Source: Fimbriimonadaceae bacterium
GTDB lineage: Bacteria; Armatimonadota; Fimbriimonadia; Fimbriimonadales; Fimbriimonadaceae
Reading direction: 5' to 3'
DNA length: 6,721 nucleotides
Assembly: GCA_020851885.1 (NCBI GenBank)
Contig: JADZBW010000253.1
Location: forward strand, 1 to 6,721
A program made the translations under genes and the position numbers. Under the pieces are notes generated by a model that was given only the letters and a program-made list of their open reading frames with translations, was not told the DNA's origin and did not search any database. The number at the start of each line of letters is the position of its first letter. Position 1 is the stretch's first letter. Below, in pieces: positions 1 to 6,223 of the stretch.

Positions 1-511
1 CATCACCAAGCAGGCGGGAGAGATTTCTGGATCTACCGGTAGAAACTCCTTCCTGAAGACCACCGCCGAATACCGCACCTATTTCAGCGATCAGAAGCCG
101 CGCGGCCGCAACGAACTCGACGCTCCCCGGCGAGTCCTCGCCTTCCGCGTCCGGTACGGCGTCATTTCCGGCCAAGTGCCCTTCTTCGAGCAGTTCTTCG
201 CGGGTGGCTCCGATACCGTTCGGGGCTACGAAGAGGATCGCTTCTGGGGCAAGCAGACCGTGATCAGCACCCTGGAATACCGCTATCCGCTGCAAAAAGC
301 GCTTGCCGTCAGCGCCTTCATCGACTACGGCGGAGCTTGGGACGGATACGGCCAAGTAGGCAAATACACCCAGACAAGGACCGCGAAGTTCAATTTGGGT
401 TACGGCCTCGGCTTCAGCTTCCGATCACCCTTGGGCCCACTGCGACTGGACATCGGTTTCAACGACAAAGGAAAGAGCCGTACACACTTCCAAATCGCGA
501 CGTCTTTCTAA
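1..511 (+). CDS. bamA: BamA/Omp85 family outer-membrane assembly protein, C-terminal part (5' end outside window)
   Basis: The open frame runs from base 2 (ATC) to TAA at 509-511 with no internal stop and gives about 169 residues; the start is off the left edge. It is the C-terminal part of an Omp85 beta-barrel. The diagnostic loop-6 motif GGSDTVRGYEEDRFWG is encoded around 203-250 (VRGY at 218-229). It is followed by alternating barrel-strand sequence and the typical ending GPLRLDIGFN, and the chain ends in phenylalanine (IATSF), as expected of a barrel beta-signal. Omp85 proteins fold and insert outer-membrane barrels, and BamA is the core of that machine. The POTRA domains are not in the window, so a TamA-like member cannot be excluded by sequence alone. 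The OmpH, lpxD and lpxC neighbours strongly favour BamA. A GTG at 176 lies inside the barrel and is not a start. Confidence 0.93.
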   Translation, partial: ITKQAGEISGSTGRNSFLKTTAEYRTYFSDQKPRGRNELDAPRRVLAFRVRYGVISGQVPFFEQFFAGGSDTVRGYEEDRFWGKQTVISTLEYRYPLQKALAVSAFIDYGGAWDGYGQVGKYTQTRTAKFNLGYGLGFSFRSPLGPLRLDIGFNDKGKSRTHFQIATSF

Positions 512-521
512 GAGAATACGC

Positions 522-1151
522 ATGAAGAAGCAATACATGGGTTGGACCGTTGCCGCTGCCGTACTCGGCGCGATGGCCGGAAGTGGATTCCAGGCGAAAG
601 GCGAGAAGTACGGTGTCGTCGACATTGGGTCGATCTTCTCCGACAGCGAGTTCAAAAAGAATCAAACCGACAATCTCCGCACCCTGAGCACTCAGCGGCA
701 GGACCTGCTCCAGTTCGCCAATACCTATCCGGTGTTCTCAACCGAACAAGCCCAGAGGTTCCGCGATCTCAGCATCAAGGCCCAGATCACTACTGCGGAG
801 AAAGCGGAACTCGAAAAAATCAAGAAGGACGTTATCGACCAGGACAAGAAGTTCAAGAACCTTCAATTGAAGTCCAATCCAACTGCCGATGAAGTGGCGC
901 TTCTGCGTGAATACAACGATCGCATGCAGAACATGGTCAAGACCATCGACCGATGGGCGCGCGAATTCAGCGTCGAGTTGGAAGATATCCAGGACAAGAT
1001 GCGCACGGAGACTCTCGACCGCGTCAAGCAGGCAGTTCAAGAAGTTGGGACGAAGCAAGGGTACACCGTCGTTTACGTCCAGGACATCGTTCCCTATTCG
1101 GCAAACAACCTAACCGCCGACTCGCTTAAGGCAATGAATTCAAAGAAGTAG
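522..1151 (+). CDS. OmpH/Skp-like periplasmic chaperone, first copy
   Basis: This 209-residue protein has an N-terminal signal peptide (MKKQ, then a hydrophobic run through about residue 20, likely cut near residues 20-25). After it comes the OmpH-family opening strand KYGVVDIGSIF, a long charged helical body rich in Lys, Glu, Asp and Gln, and a closing strand QGYTVVYVQDIVPYSANNLT. Strand, long helical hairpin, strand is the Skp layout; Skp trimers hold unfolded outer-membrane proteins in the periplasm. Classical Skp is about 160 residues, so the helical arms or linkers are longer here. The ATG lies 10 nt after the bamA stop, with a weak AAGAGA ribosome site overlapping that stop, so coupling to bamA is likely. 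The next gene is clearly a paralogue, sharing GSGFQ, VVDI, DLLQF, EQAQ, LLxEY and the ANxLTA ending. Family is confident; chaperone role is inferred from family and context. Confidence 0.9.
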   Translation: MKKQYMGWTVAAAVLGAMAGSGFQAKGEKYGVVDIGSIFSDSEFKKNQTDNLRTLSTQRQDLLQFANTYPVFSTEQAQRFRDLSIKAQITTAEKAELEKIKKDVIDQDKKFKNLQLKSNPTADEVALLREYNDRMQNMVKTIDRWAREFSVELEDIQDKMRTETLDRVKQAVQEVGTKQGYTVVYVQDIVPYSANNLTADSLKAMNSKK

Positions 1152-1157
1152 GCATTC

Positions 1158-1796
1158 ATGAAAACGGACAAACTCACAAAATTAGGCTGGATTGCCGCAA
1201 TCGCCCTCGTTACGGTTTGGGTGGGATCGGGATTCCAGGAAGGCGCCAATAAGATCGCCGTCGTCGACATCGCCAAAGTCGTGGAGCAGAGCAATCATGG
1301 CAAGGCCAATCAAGACGCCTTTGCCAAGATGAAGAAGGCCCGCGAGGATTTGTTGCAGTTTATTGATGACAACCGAGTCTTAACCAATGAGCAGGCGCAG
1401 GATCTACGAAACCTGTGGCTTAAGGATAATGCCACCGCCGAAGAAAAAAGCAAGGTGGATCGGATTAAGGCCGATGTCGTCGCCTCCAACAAGAAGTGGA
1501 CGGAACTGGGACAGAAGCCGAATTTGACTCCCGAAGATAGAACCCTGCTCGACGAGTATGCCAAGCGCGGTCAGAACATGGAGGTCGTCGCCCGCAAGTG
1601 GTACGGCGATTTCACCAACGAAATGCAGGCATGGGCGGACAAGCAGAAGGTCACGAGCATCGAAAAAGCTCGGACCGCCATCCAGACCGTCGCGAAGCAG
1701 CAGGGCTTCACCATCGTCTTCGAGATCGGCATCGCCCCGTACGGGGCAAACGACCTGACTGCCCCCGCACTTCAAGCAATGAATGCATCGCCGTAG
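1158..1796 (+). CDS. OmpH/Skp-like periplasmic chaperone, second copy
   Basis: This 212-residue protein starts 6 nt after the previous stop. It has a signal peptide (MKTDKLTK, then a hydrophobic segment at about residues 9-23 ending near GSGFQ). The OmpH-like first strand NKIAVVDIAKVVEQ is followed by a long charged helical region and the final strand QGFTIVFEIGIAPYGANDLT. It matches the upstream protein across its whole length (DLLQF, a shared TxEQAQ segment, LLDEYAKRGQNM against LLREYNDRMQNM, PYGANDLTA against PYSANNLTA), so the pair arose by tandem duplication. A TAGG stretch overlapping the preceding stop may serve as ribosome site. It probably escorts barrel proteins, perhaps with a different client range or in mixed trimers; that division of labour is inference. 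Its last 14 nt overlap the start of the next gene. Confidence 0.89.
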   Translation: MKTDKLTKLGWIAAIALVTVWVGSGFQEGANKIAVVDIAKVVEQSNHGKANQDAFAKMKKAREDLLQFIDDNRVLTNEQAQDLRNLWLKDNATAEEKSKVDRIKADVVASNKKWTELGQKPNLTPEDRTLLDEYAKRGQNMEVVARKWYGDFTNEMQAWADKQKVTSIEKARTAIQTVAKQQGFTIVFEIGIAPYGANDLTAPALQAMNASP

Positions 1797-2796
1797 GATT
1801 GCCATCGTCTTTGCCTTGGTCACGGCTTCCGGTTGCGCTAGGCCGCCGGAAGCCGTTTTCGTTGACATGGCCCGTGTGATCGCGGTTGAAGACCAGCGTC
1901 CAGACGTCAGCCACCAAGCCAATCAAGCGCGAATCCCCAACCAGTCCCTGCCTCCCAAACTGGCAGCCGTGGGCGGGGCCAAGGAAGTCCTGATTCGCGA
2001 TAAGGCGGAGGCCACAATCGACTCCGCCCTCGCGAAGATCAAGGAAGAGCGAGAGTCCGCAATCCGAGTCCTCACCCGCCGCCTCGGAGCGCTGCGAAGC
2101 GCCGAAATCGATCAGCAGAAACAGGAAGCCCTGACTGAGTTGGCCGAGCGCCAGTCCGCCTACCTGAAAGACGTCTACGATCAGCTCTACGCCGTCTTCC
2201 GAGCCTATGCCCGCGATCGAGGCCCCGCGAAATTCAGAATCGAATTCCTGCAAGTTAAGAAGCCCGACCTCTTCGTCAGCCGAACCTCCCAAACCCCATT
2301 CGCCGCTCAACTGGCCAAGGAACTTACCTCCTTGCGCTCCCATGTCAAAGAGCTCGACGCCGAATACGCAAAGCAGGCCAATTCGATCCTCAACCAGGCA
2401 GAATCCACCATCAACGCCGAACAGGGAGCCATCCAATCCAAATTTGAGACGCTCCGCGCAAACGCACTCGAAAGGGCCGCCGTCGATGCCCGCCAAACGA
2501 TCGGCGAATCCCAAGGGGCAACCGAACTCCATCTCGGTGCGAATCGTTCGGTCCGCGTCCCCGCCACCGCCGCCCATCGCGTGACGATTCCGGGTAGCAA
2601 CGGGAGCCCAATACCATCGCCTTCTTCAACCAGTCAGAACGTCACAAGCGAGGCGGATCGCGCCACAATCGTAAAGCAGCAACTCGAGATTTGGCTTAAG
2701 TCGAGAGGTTTGGTAAGATCGGACACCCGGTCCGGCGCTCGGGATGCTACCGATGAGTTCGTATTATGGAGAAAGACACACCAGGTTGGACGCTGA
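1783..2796 (+). CDS. Probable lipoprotein with coiled-coil body, distant OmpH-like
   Basis: This 337-residue protein has a basic N-terminus (MHRRR), a short hydrophobic core and then ASGC with Cys at residue 18, a plausible lipobox although position -3 is Ala rather than Leu. Just after it, AVFVDMARVIAVED resembles the first strand of the two preceding OmpH-like proteins (IAVVDIAKVVEQ). Long Ala/Glu/Lys/Gln-rich helical stretches at about residues 68-140 and 180-240 look like coiled coils. From about 250 onward the chain is Ser/Pro/Thr-rich and low in complexity, ending in a charged tail. The start overlaps the previous gene by 14 nt and the end overlaps lpxD by 31 nt, so it sits firmly in the operon. 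I infer a membrane-anchored periplasmic relative of OmpH; the distance from the family is large and the function is unproven. No strong ribosome site is visible, consistent with translational coupling. Confidence 0.65.
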   Translation: MHRRRIAIVFALVTASGCARPPEAVFVDMARVIAVEDQRPDVSHQANQARIPNQSLPPKLAAVGGAKEVLIRDKAEATIDSALAKIKEERESAIRVLTRRLGALRSAEIDQQKQEALTELAERQSAYLKDVYDQLYAVFRAYARDRGPAKFRIEFLQVKKPDLFVSRTSQTPFAAQLAKELTSLRSHVKELDAEYAKQANSILNQAESTINAEQGAIQSKFETLRANALERAAVDARQTIGESQGATELHLGANRSVRVPATAAHRVTIPGSNGSPIPSPSSTSQNVTSEADRATIVKQQLEIWLKSRGLVRSDTRSGARDATDEFVLWRKTHQVGR

Positions 2797-3809
2797 CCGA
2801 ACTCGCTGAGATGCTGGGAGGCACCGTCGCCAGCCATCCCCATTACCGAGTCAAACGCCCTGTCCCCGCCGATTCCGACGATACGGAGGGCATTGCCTTC
2901 TGCGAATCGGAACCGTATCTGGAGAAAGCCCATGTTCACAACGTCGGCGCCCTCCTGCTCCCCTTCAACCTTAGTTCCCATCTCAAGCCGGCTATCCATG
3001 TGGAGCACCCGCGAGTCGCCTTTGGCCGCCTGCTCGCCATTTCGAGCCGGCCGCTCCCGATTGCCAACGGCATCCATCCGACGGCCGTGATCCACGAGGA
3101 AGCGATCGTCGATGAGACGGCTTCCATTGGTCCCTACGCGGTGATCGAACGCGGCGCGGAAATCGGCGCCAAAGCCCGGATCTTCGCCTTCTGCTACGTC
3201 GGCGAGAATTGCACGGTAGGTGATGGCACGATCCTCTATCCCCAGGTCGTGCTCTATCAAGATGTCAAGGTTGGGAGCAACAGCATCATCCACAGCGGCG
3301 TCGTCCTCGGGGCCGATGGCTTTGGGTTCGTGTGGACCGGTCAGAAACAGCAGAAAGTGCCTCAGGTCGGTCGAGTCGATGTCGGCGACGATTGTGAGAT
3401 TGGCGCCAACACCGCCATCGACCGGGCAACCTGCGGGGTCACCTCGGTGGGCACGGGGACCAAACTCGACAATCTGATCCAAGTCGGGCACAACGTCTCG
3501 ATCGGCCGAGACAGCGTCATCGCCGGCCAAGCGGCGATCGGCGGATCGACCACCATCGGCGATCGTGTGACCATGGCGGGACAATGCGCCATCAGCGACC
3601 ATGTCGTTATCACCGACGATGTGACCCTCGGCGGATCCTCGGGAGTCGGCAGCGATATCCTGACCAAGGGAGCCTATTTCGGTCGCCCCGCCCAACCCGC
3701 TTCCGATGGGCTTCGCGCCCTGCTGCTCTCCGCAAAACTCCCCGAGATCTACAGTCGGTTGCGGGCCCTTGAAAAGAAAATGAAAGCCATCGAGGGCGAC
3801 GCCGAGTGA
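2766..3809 (+). CDS. lpxD: UDP-3-O-acylglucosamine N-acyltransferase (LpxD)
   Basis: LpxD adds the N-linked hydroxyacyl chain from acyl-ACP to UDP-3-O-acylglucosamine, the third step of lipid A synthesis, in the cytoplasm. The 347-residue length is normal. The N-terminal part opens with the family pattern TLTELAEMLGG. A left-handed beta-helix of hexapeptide repeats starts at about residue 104 (HPTAVI) and runs to about 320. It contains the LpxD signatures HSGVVLGADGFGF, QVGRVDVGDDCEIGANTAID and DNLIQVGHNVSIG. The His of VGHNV is residue 242, matching the catalytic His239 of the E. coli enzyme. A C-terminal helix (LRALLLSAKLPEIYSRLRAL) closes the chain. ATG 2766 leaves eight residues before TLTELAE, which is normal; a weak GATGAG lies 8 nt upstream. 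It overlaps the upstream gene by 31 nt and lpxC by 4 nt. Confidence 0.97.
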   Translation: MEKDTPGWTLTELAEMLGGTVASHPHYRVKRPVPADSDDTEGIAFCESEPYLEKAHVHNVGALLLPFNLSSHLKPAIHVEHPRVAFGRLLAISSRPLPIANGIHPTAVIHEEAIVDETASIGPYAVIERGAEIGAKARIFAFCYVGENCTVGDGTILYPQVVLYQDVKVGSNSIIHSGVVLGADGFGFVWTGQKQQKVPQVGRVDVGDDCEIGANTAIDRATCGVTSVGTGTKLDNLIQVGHNVSIGRDSVIAGQAAIGGSTTIGDRVTMAGQCAISDHVVITDDVTLGGSSGVGSDILTKGAYFGRPAQPASDGLRALLLSAKLPEIYSRLRALEKKMKAIEGDAE

Positions 3810-4615
3810 AGTTCACCCGGCAAACTCTCAAGAACGAAGCGTGCTTCGAAGGCTTGGGCTTGCATGGCGGCCAACCAGTTCGGGTGAGGGTCATGCCCTC
3901 CGACGAGGGCATCCGCTTTCGGGTGGGAAGTCAACGATGGCGTGCCGTCGCCGAAGAAGTCACCCAAACCGACCGGTGCACCCGACTCGGCGATGTCTCC
4001 ACCATTGAACATCTCATGAGCGCCCTCGCGGGTTTGGAGGTGACCGATGCCGAGATCGAAGTGGAAGGCGGGGAAATGCCCGGTCTCGATGGCTCCGCTC
4101 AAGAGTTTGTCAGCGGCATCCTCGCCCAGGGCCTCACTCAGCTCGACGATGCGGAGATTGAGACCCCCTTCAAGCGGGTCTTCCTCCAAGAAAAGGACGT
4201 CAAAAGTGCGATCGGCAGGGGGGCGGGCCACTGGCAATACACCTACGACTTGGGCGAGCGTTGGCCCGGCTCCCAGACTTTCGAGTCCCCCGATGTCGTG
4301 CTGGAATACCGCAAGGAGATCGCCCCTGCCCGCACCTTTGCCCTCATCGAGGAACTCCCAATGATCGAGAAATTCGGTTTGGGAAAGGGCCTCGACGAGA
4401 ACTCGGCGCTCGTGATCGGTGAAGTAGGGTTCAGAAATGAGCCACGCTTTGAAGACGAACCAGCCCGGCACAAGCTACTCGACCTCATTGGCGATCTCTA
4501 TCTTTCCGGAATCCCGATCCGATTCCTCAACGTCGTCGCCGAGCGAAGCGGGCACGCCTCCAACGTGCGCGCCGCCCGAAATGTCCGTGAATCCCTCGGG
4601 CTCCTGAGTCTCTAG
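3806..4615 (+). CDS. lpxC: UDP-3-O-acyl-N-acetylglucosamine deacetylase (LpxC)
   Basis: LpxC is the zinc-dependent deacetylase for the committed step of lipid A synthesis. The start is GTG within GTGA, overlapping the lpxD stop, and gives the family N-terminus KFTRQTLKN...GLGLHGG. Catalytic residues are visible: STIEHLMSALAGLE with Glu68 and the first zinc ligand His69; MPGLDGSAQEFV; ARTFAL with Thr177; RHKLLDLIGDLYL with zinc ligands His222 and Asp226, Lys223 and Asp230; and SGHASN with His250. These match E. coli Glu78, His79, Thr191, His238, Lys239, Asp242, Asp246 and His265. At 269 residues it is shorter than the roughly 300 usual, mainly because it ends soon after the SGH segment and has a shorter N-terminal domain. 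The usual DFxHP segment is replaced by YDLGERWPGSQ. There is no FabZ fusion. It should be active. It is the last gene of the operon, 6 nt from a convergent gene. Confidence 0.96.
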   Translation: MKFTRQTLKNEACFEGLGLHGGQPVRVRVMPSDEGIRFRVGSQRWRAVAEEVTQTDRCTRLGDVSTIEHLMSALAGLEVTDAEIEVEGGEMPGLDGSAQEFVSGILAQGLTQLDDAEIETPFKRVFLQEKDVKSAIGRGAGHWQYTYDLGERWPGSQTFESPDVVLEYRKEIAPARTFALIEELPMIEKFGLGKGLDENSALVIGEVGFRNEPRFEDEPARHKLLDLIGDLYLSGIPIRFLNVVAERSGHASNVRAARNVRESLGLLSL

Positions 4616-4621
4616 CCAGCC

Positions 4622-4972
4622 CTACTTCATGTAGGTGTCGCGATCCATCTCTCGAAGCTCCAGCGTCAGCGATACCTCGCCGTTCTCCAATGAGGACGCG
4701 AACTGGTGCTTGAGCTCGGCGTACATGCCCGCGGCAATGGTCTGCCTCAGCTCCAGCGGTCGCCCGGTCATGATCGCCACCGTGCAGTGCGCGAATCCGC
4801 TAGGCGCGCCTTCCCCCATGTGCCAATTGACGCGAAGCGTGTGATACGCCTTGATCGAGGACGCGAGGATCGACTCGTAGGTGCCCAGCTTGGCAACCAG
4901 AGCCTCCAGGATATCGGGGACTTGGCCGTTCTCAGCCAGGTCGGCAGTCGTTTCCAAATGGATGTGTGGCAT
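4622..4972 (-). CDS. 5-carboxymethyl-2-hydroxymuconate isomerase-like tautomerase
   Basis: This 116-residue protein begins MPHIHLETTADL; removal of Met would expose the N-terminal Pro that acts as catalytic base in the tautomerase superfamily. Length, the MPHxxxE opening, the central HMGEG...GFAHCTVAIMTGRPLELRQ and the C-terminal strand VSLTLELREM match the 5-carboxymethyl-2-hydroxymuconate isomerase family (HpaF/HpcD), which acts in homoprotocatechuate breakdown. No other gene of that pathway is nearby, so the true substrate is uncertain and the name should be read as a family label. The start is fixed by the family N-terminus. A strong AAGGAG lies upstream (4976-4981, minus strand), but only 3 nt separate it from ATG, which is unusually close. 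The gene converges on lpxC, the stops being 6 nt apart with no room for a separate terminator, and is divergent from the gene at 5082. Confidence 0.85.
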   Translation of the reverse strand: MPHIHLETTADLAENGQVPDILEALVAKLGTYESILASSIKAYHTLRVNWHMGEGAPSGFAHCTVAIMTGRPLELRQTIAAGMYAELKHQFASSLENGEVSLTLELREMDRDTYMK

Positions 4973-5081
4973 TTACTCCTTGATTGTCGCCCATCCTGGC
5001 CCATCCCCGCAACGTTGCCTGTTCTTCTCGGCGCATGTCGTGGAAGTCCTAACGCGGGCAAGTCCCAACGAGGGTTTAGAC

Positions 5082-5717
5082 ATGAAAATGGGTTTGAAAG
5101 TGCCATTGGCGATGGCGTTTCTCTTCGTGGCAAGTTTTGCGAAGGCAAGTATCACTTCACTGACTTCCATTCCGATTGCCGATATTCTCGCTCATCGCGA
5201 GGCGGTCTTAGGCTACAACGGCTACTTCAACGAGCGCAATATCGATAAGAAGGTCTATCACTATTCTTACGTCTGCGTCGGCGTTGGCGACTTTGCGGAA
5301 GTGGCGTATGGCGACAGCCTGGAGAAGGAGCAGACGTTCCACATCAAGGTCAAGTTGCTGGAAGGAAGCAACTACATGCTCAGCGCGGGGGCGATGAACA
5401 TGGGCGAGCAAAGCGGAATCAAAGCCGATTGGTTCGTCGCGGGCCGCTACGATATCAAGGACCTCCGGGTTCATTTCGGCTACCTCAAGAATGATGAGGA
5501 TCGCGGGTTCGTCGGCCTCGATTTCCCGATCTTCGGCACCTGTACCGGCATGTTGGAGTGGGTCACCGGTCCTGGAGCCTACGGTTGGGTTTCGTTGAAC
5601 GTGCCCATCAAGCAACTTCCCGGGCTCAATCTGTGGCTGGGGGCCGGAATCCCATCCGACCGCAAGGCCCAAGGCAACCAGAGCACGGTTGGAGTCTGGT
5701 ACGGCTTCAAGTTCTAA
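5082..5717 (+). CDS. Secreted protein, probable small outer-membrane beta-barrel, family not recognised
   Basis: The protein has 211 residues from ATG 5082, chosen because AGGG at 5071-5074 lies 7 nt upstream and the N-terminus is then a classical signal peptide (MKMGLK, hydrophobic residues 7-19, cleavage after AKA at 20-22). The same frame stays open upstream to at least 4881, but that part lies over the minus-strand tautomerase gene and would bury the signal peptide. The mature chain begins ITSLTSIPIADILAHREAVL and then alternates short strands rich in Tyr, Phe, Val and Gly with polar turns (FAEVAYGD, HIKVKLLEG, ADWFVAGRYD, VHFGYLKND). It ends VGVWYGFKF with a terminal Phe. That pattern is what an outer-membrane barrel of about ten strands looks like and would make it a possible client of the BamA/OmpH system encoded upstream. 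No specific function can be assigned. Confidence 0.72.
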   Translation: MKMGLKVPLAMAFLFVASFAKASITSLTSIPIADILAHREAVLGYNGYFNERNIDKKVYHYSYVCVGVGDFAEVAYGDSLEKEQTFHIKVKLLEGSNYMLSAGAMNMGEQSGIKADWFVAGRYDIKDLRVHFGYLKNDEDRGFVGLDFPIFGTCTGMLEWVTGPGAYGWVSLNVPIKQLPGLNLWLGAGIPSDRKAQGNQSTVGVWYGFKF

Positions 5718-5793
5718 ACCCAAGCGCCGATCAAACAGAGAATGCCATCACGCTCATGCGCGATGGCGCTCTCCGTTTGATGCCTGCCTGGGT
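5718..5793. terminator. Long imperfect inverted repeat between convergent genes, likely two-way terminator
   Basis: The arms 5718-5753 and 5758-5793 are 36 bases each with a 4-base loop (TCAT). By eye, 27 of 36 positions pair, including blocks ACCCA, ATCAAAC, GAGA and GCCATC. Several of the mismatches become G-U pairs in RNA; four do so in minus-strand RNA. The left arm begins directly after the stop of the gene ending at 5717, and the right arm ends 5 nt before the stop codon (5799-5801) of the convergent minus-strand gene. The position suits termination of both genes. There is no clean run of T after either arm, so a factor-dependent or RNA-stabilising role, or a repeat element, is also possible. 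Confidence 0.6.
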
Positions 5794-5798
5794 CGAGG

Positions 5799-6071
5799 CT
5801 AGCCGATCTCTTTGACGCTGGTGCCCCAGTCGAATCCACCGACCGAGATCACGTCGCCCGCCGAGTACGATTTCGTCGAATTGCGGATGGCGGTGTGGGA
5901 ACGGCCGAACTTGATTTCGTAGCGTTTGCCGTCTCTTTCCGCCACAAGGGTCTGAGTGACGCGTCGCCCAAGCTTGCCGGCGAAAGTCTCTCGACGATCG
6001 ACGCTGACGACCCTGAAGTCGGCGGCGGGCTGGCTCATATTGGCCGAAAGGATGGGGAGGAGATAAAGCAT
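5799..6071 (-). CDS. Small protein of unknown family, possibly secreted
   Basis: The protein has 90 residues from the ATG whose first base is 6071. That start is preceded by AGGA, 9 nt away, on the minus strand. It opens with a short hydrophobic run (MLYLLPILSANMSQ) that could be a weak signal peptide but lacks the usual basic residues in front. A GTG at 6110 would extend the protein by 13 residues and add one Lys before this run, but has no obvious ribosome site. The remainder is a compact beta-rich sequence (FRVVSVDRRETFAGKLG, TQTLVAERDGKRYEIKFGR, SAGDVISVGGFDWGTSVKEI) with the feel of an SH3- or OB-like small barrel; I do not recognise a family. It converges on the gene ending at 5717 across the inverted repeat and diverges from ndk. 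A real gene is likely but not certain. Confidence 0.6.
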   Translation of the reverse strand: MLYLLPILSANMSQPAADFRVVSVDRRETFAGKLGRRVTQTLVAERDGKRYEIKFGRSHTAIRNSTKSYSAGDVISVGGFDWGTSVKEIG

Positions 6072-6144
6072 CTTGATTGATCCTACGGCACCAGACGGGC
6101 CATTGCCCACTTAGGCCGACGAATCCCCTAGAAATACCGAGTCC

Positions 6145-6181
6145 GGCCGTCTGGGACCCGGTGGGCTGATGGCGGGCCCAG
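6145..6181 (+). promoter_or_regulatory. Small inverted repeats in the leader upstream of ndk
   Basis: In the 152-nt gap between the minus-strand small gene and ndk, CTGGGACCCG (6151-6160) can pair with CGGGCCCAG (6173-6181) with one bulged A and a 12-nt loop. GGCCGTCTGG (6145-6154) can instead pair with CCAGACGGGCC (6091-6101), again with one bulge. The two pairings share bases 6151-6154 and are mutually exclusive. This gap should hold the promoters for both divergent genes, but I see no convincing -35/-10 pair; TATAGG at 6191-6196 is a weak -10 candidate. A regulatory role is conjecture. Confidence 0.25.
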
Positions 6182-6223
6182 GCGGTACCCTATAGGTTCC
6201 AATCAACAGGAAATCAAGCAAAT

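Noticed and set aside
176..178. GTG as start of a separate 111-residue protein
   Set aside because: The frame is open to the left window edge with barrel-like sequence; the segment is the end of an Omp85 protein.
1708..2577. A 289-codon minus-strand open frame opposite the lipoprotein gene
   Set aside because: It is Gly/Asp/Phe/Leu-rich repetitive sequence antisense to a gene whose signal peptide and operon overlaps support the plus strand.
2634..3695. A 353-codon minus-strand open frame opposite lpxD
   Set aside because: It lies entirely antisense to a well-conserved lpxD. Its Asp/Gly/Ala/His-rich composition is what a mirrored GC-rich codon pattern gives, and no family motif is seen.
3749..4471. 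A 240-codon minus-strand open frame opposite lpxC
   Set aside because: lpxC has all its catalytic motifs on the plus strand; the antisense frame shows no recognisable domain.
4881..5081. Upstream in-frame extension of the barrel-like gene
   Set aside because: It overlaps the start half of the minus-strand tautomerase gene and would place the signal peptide 67 residues inside the protein. ATG 5082 has a ribosome site and a proper signal peptide.
4706..5248. A 180-codon plus-strand frame across the tautomerase gene and the barrel gene start
   Set aside because: It is antisense to one supported gene and out of frame with another, with an Arg/Gly/Ser-rich shadow composition.
6072..6110. GTG 6110 as start of the small minus-strand gene
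   Set aside because: No ribosome site is visible before it, whereas the ATG at 6071 has AGGA at a suitable distance. The extension remains possible because it would add a Lys before the hydrophobic run.
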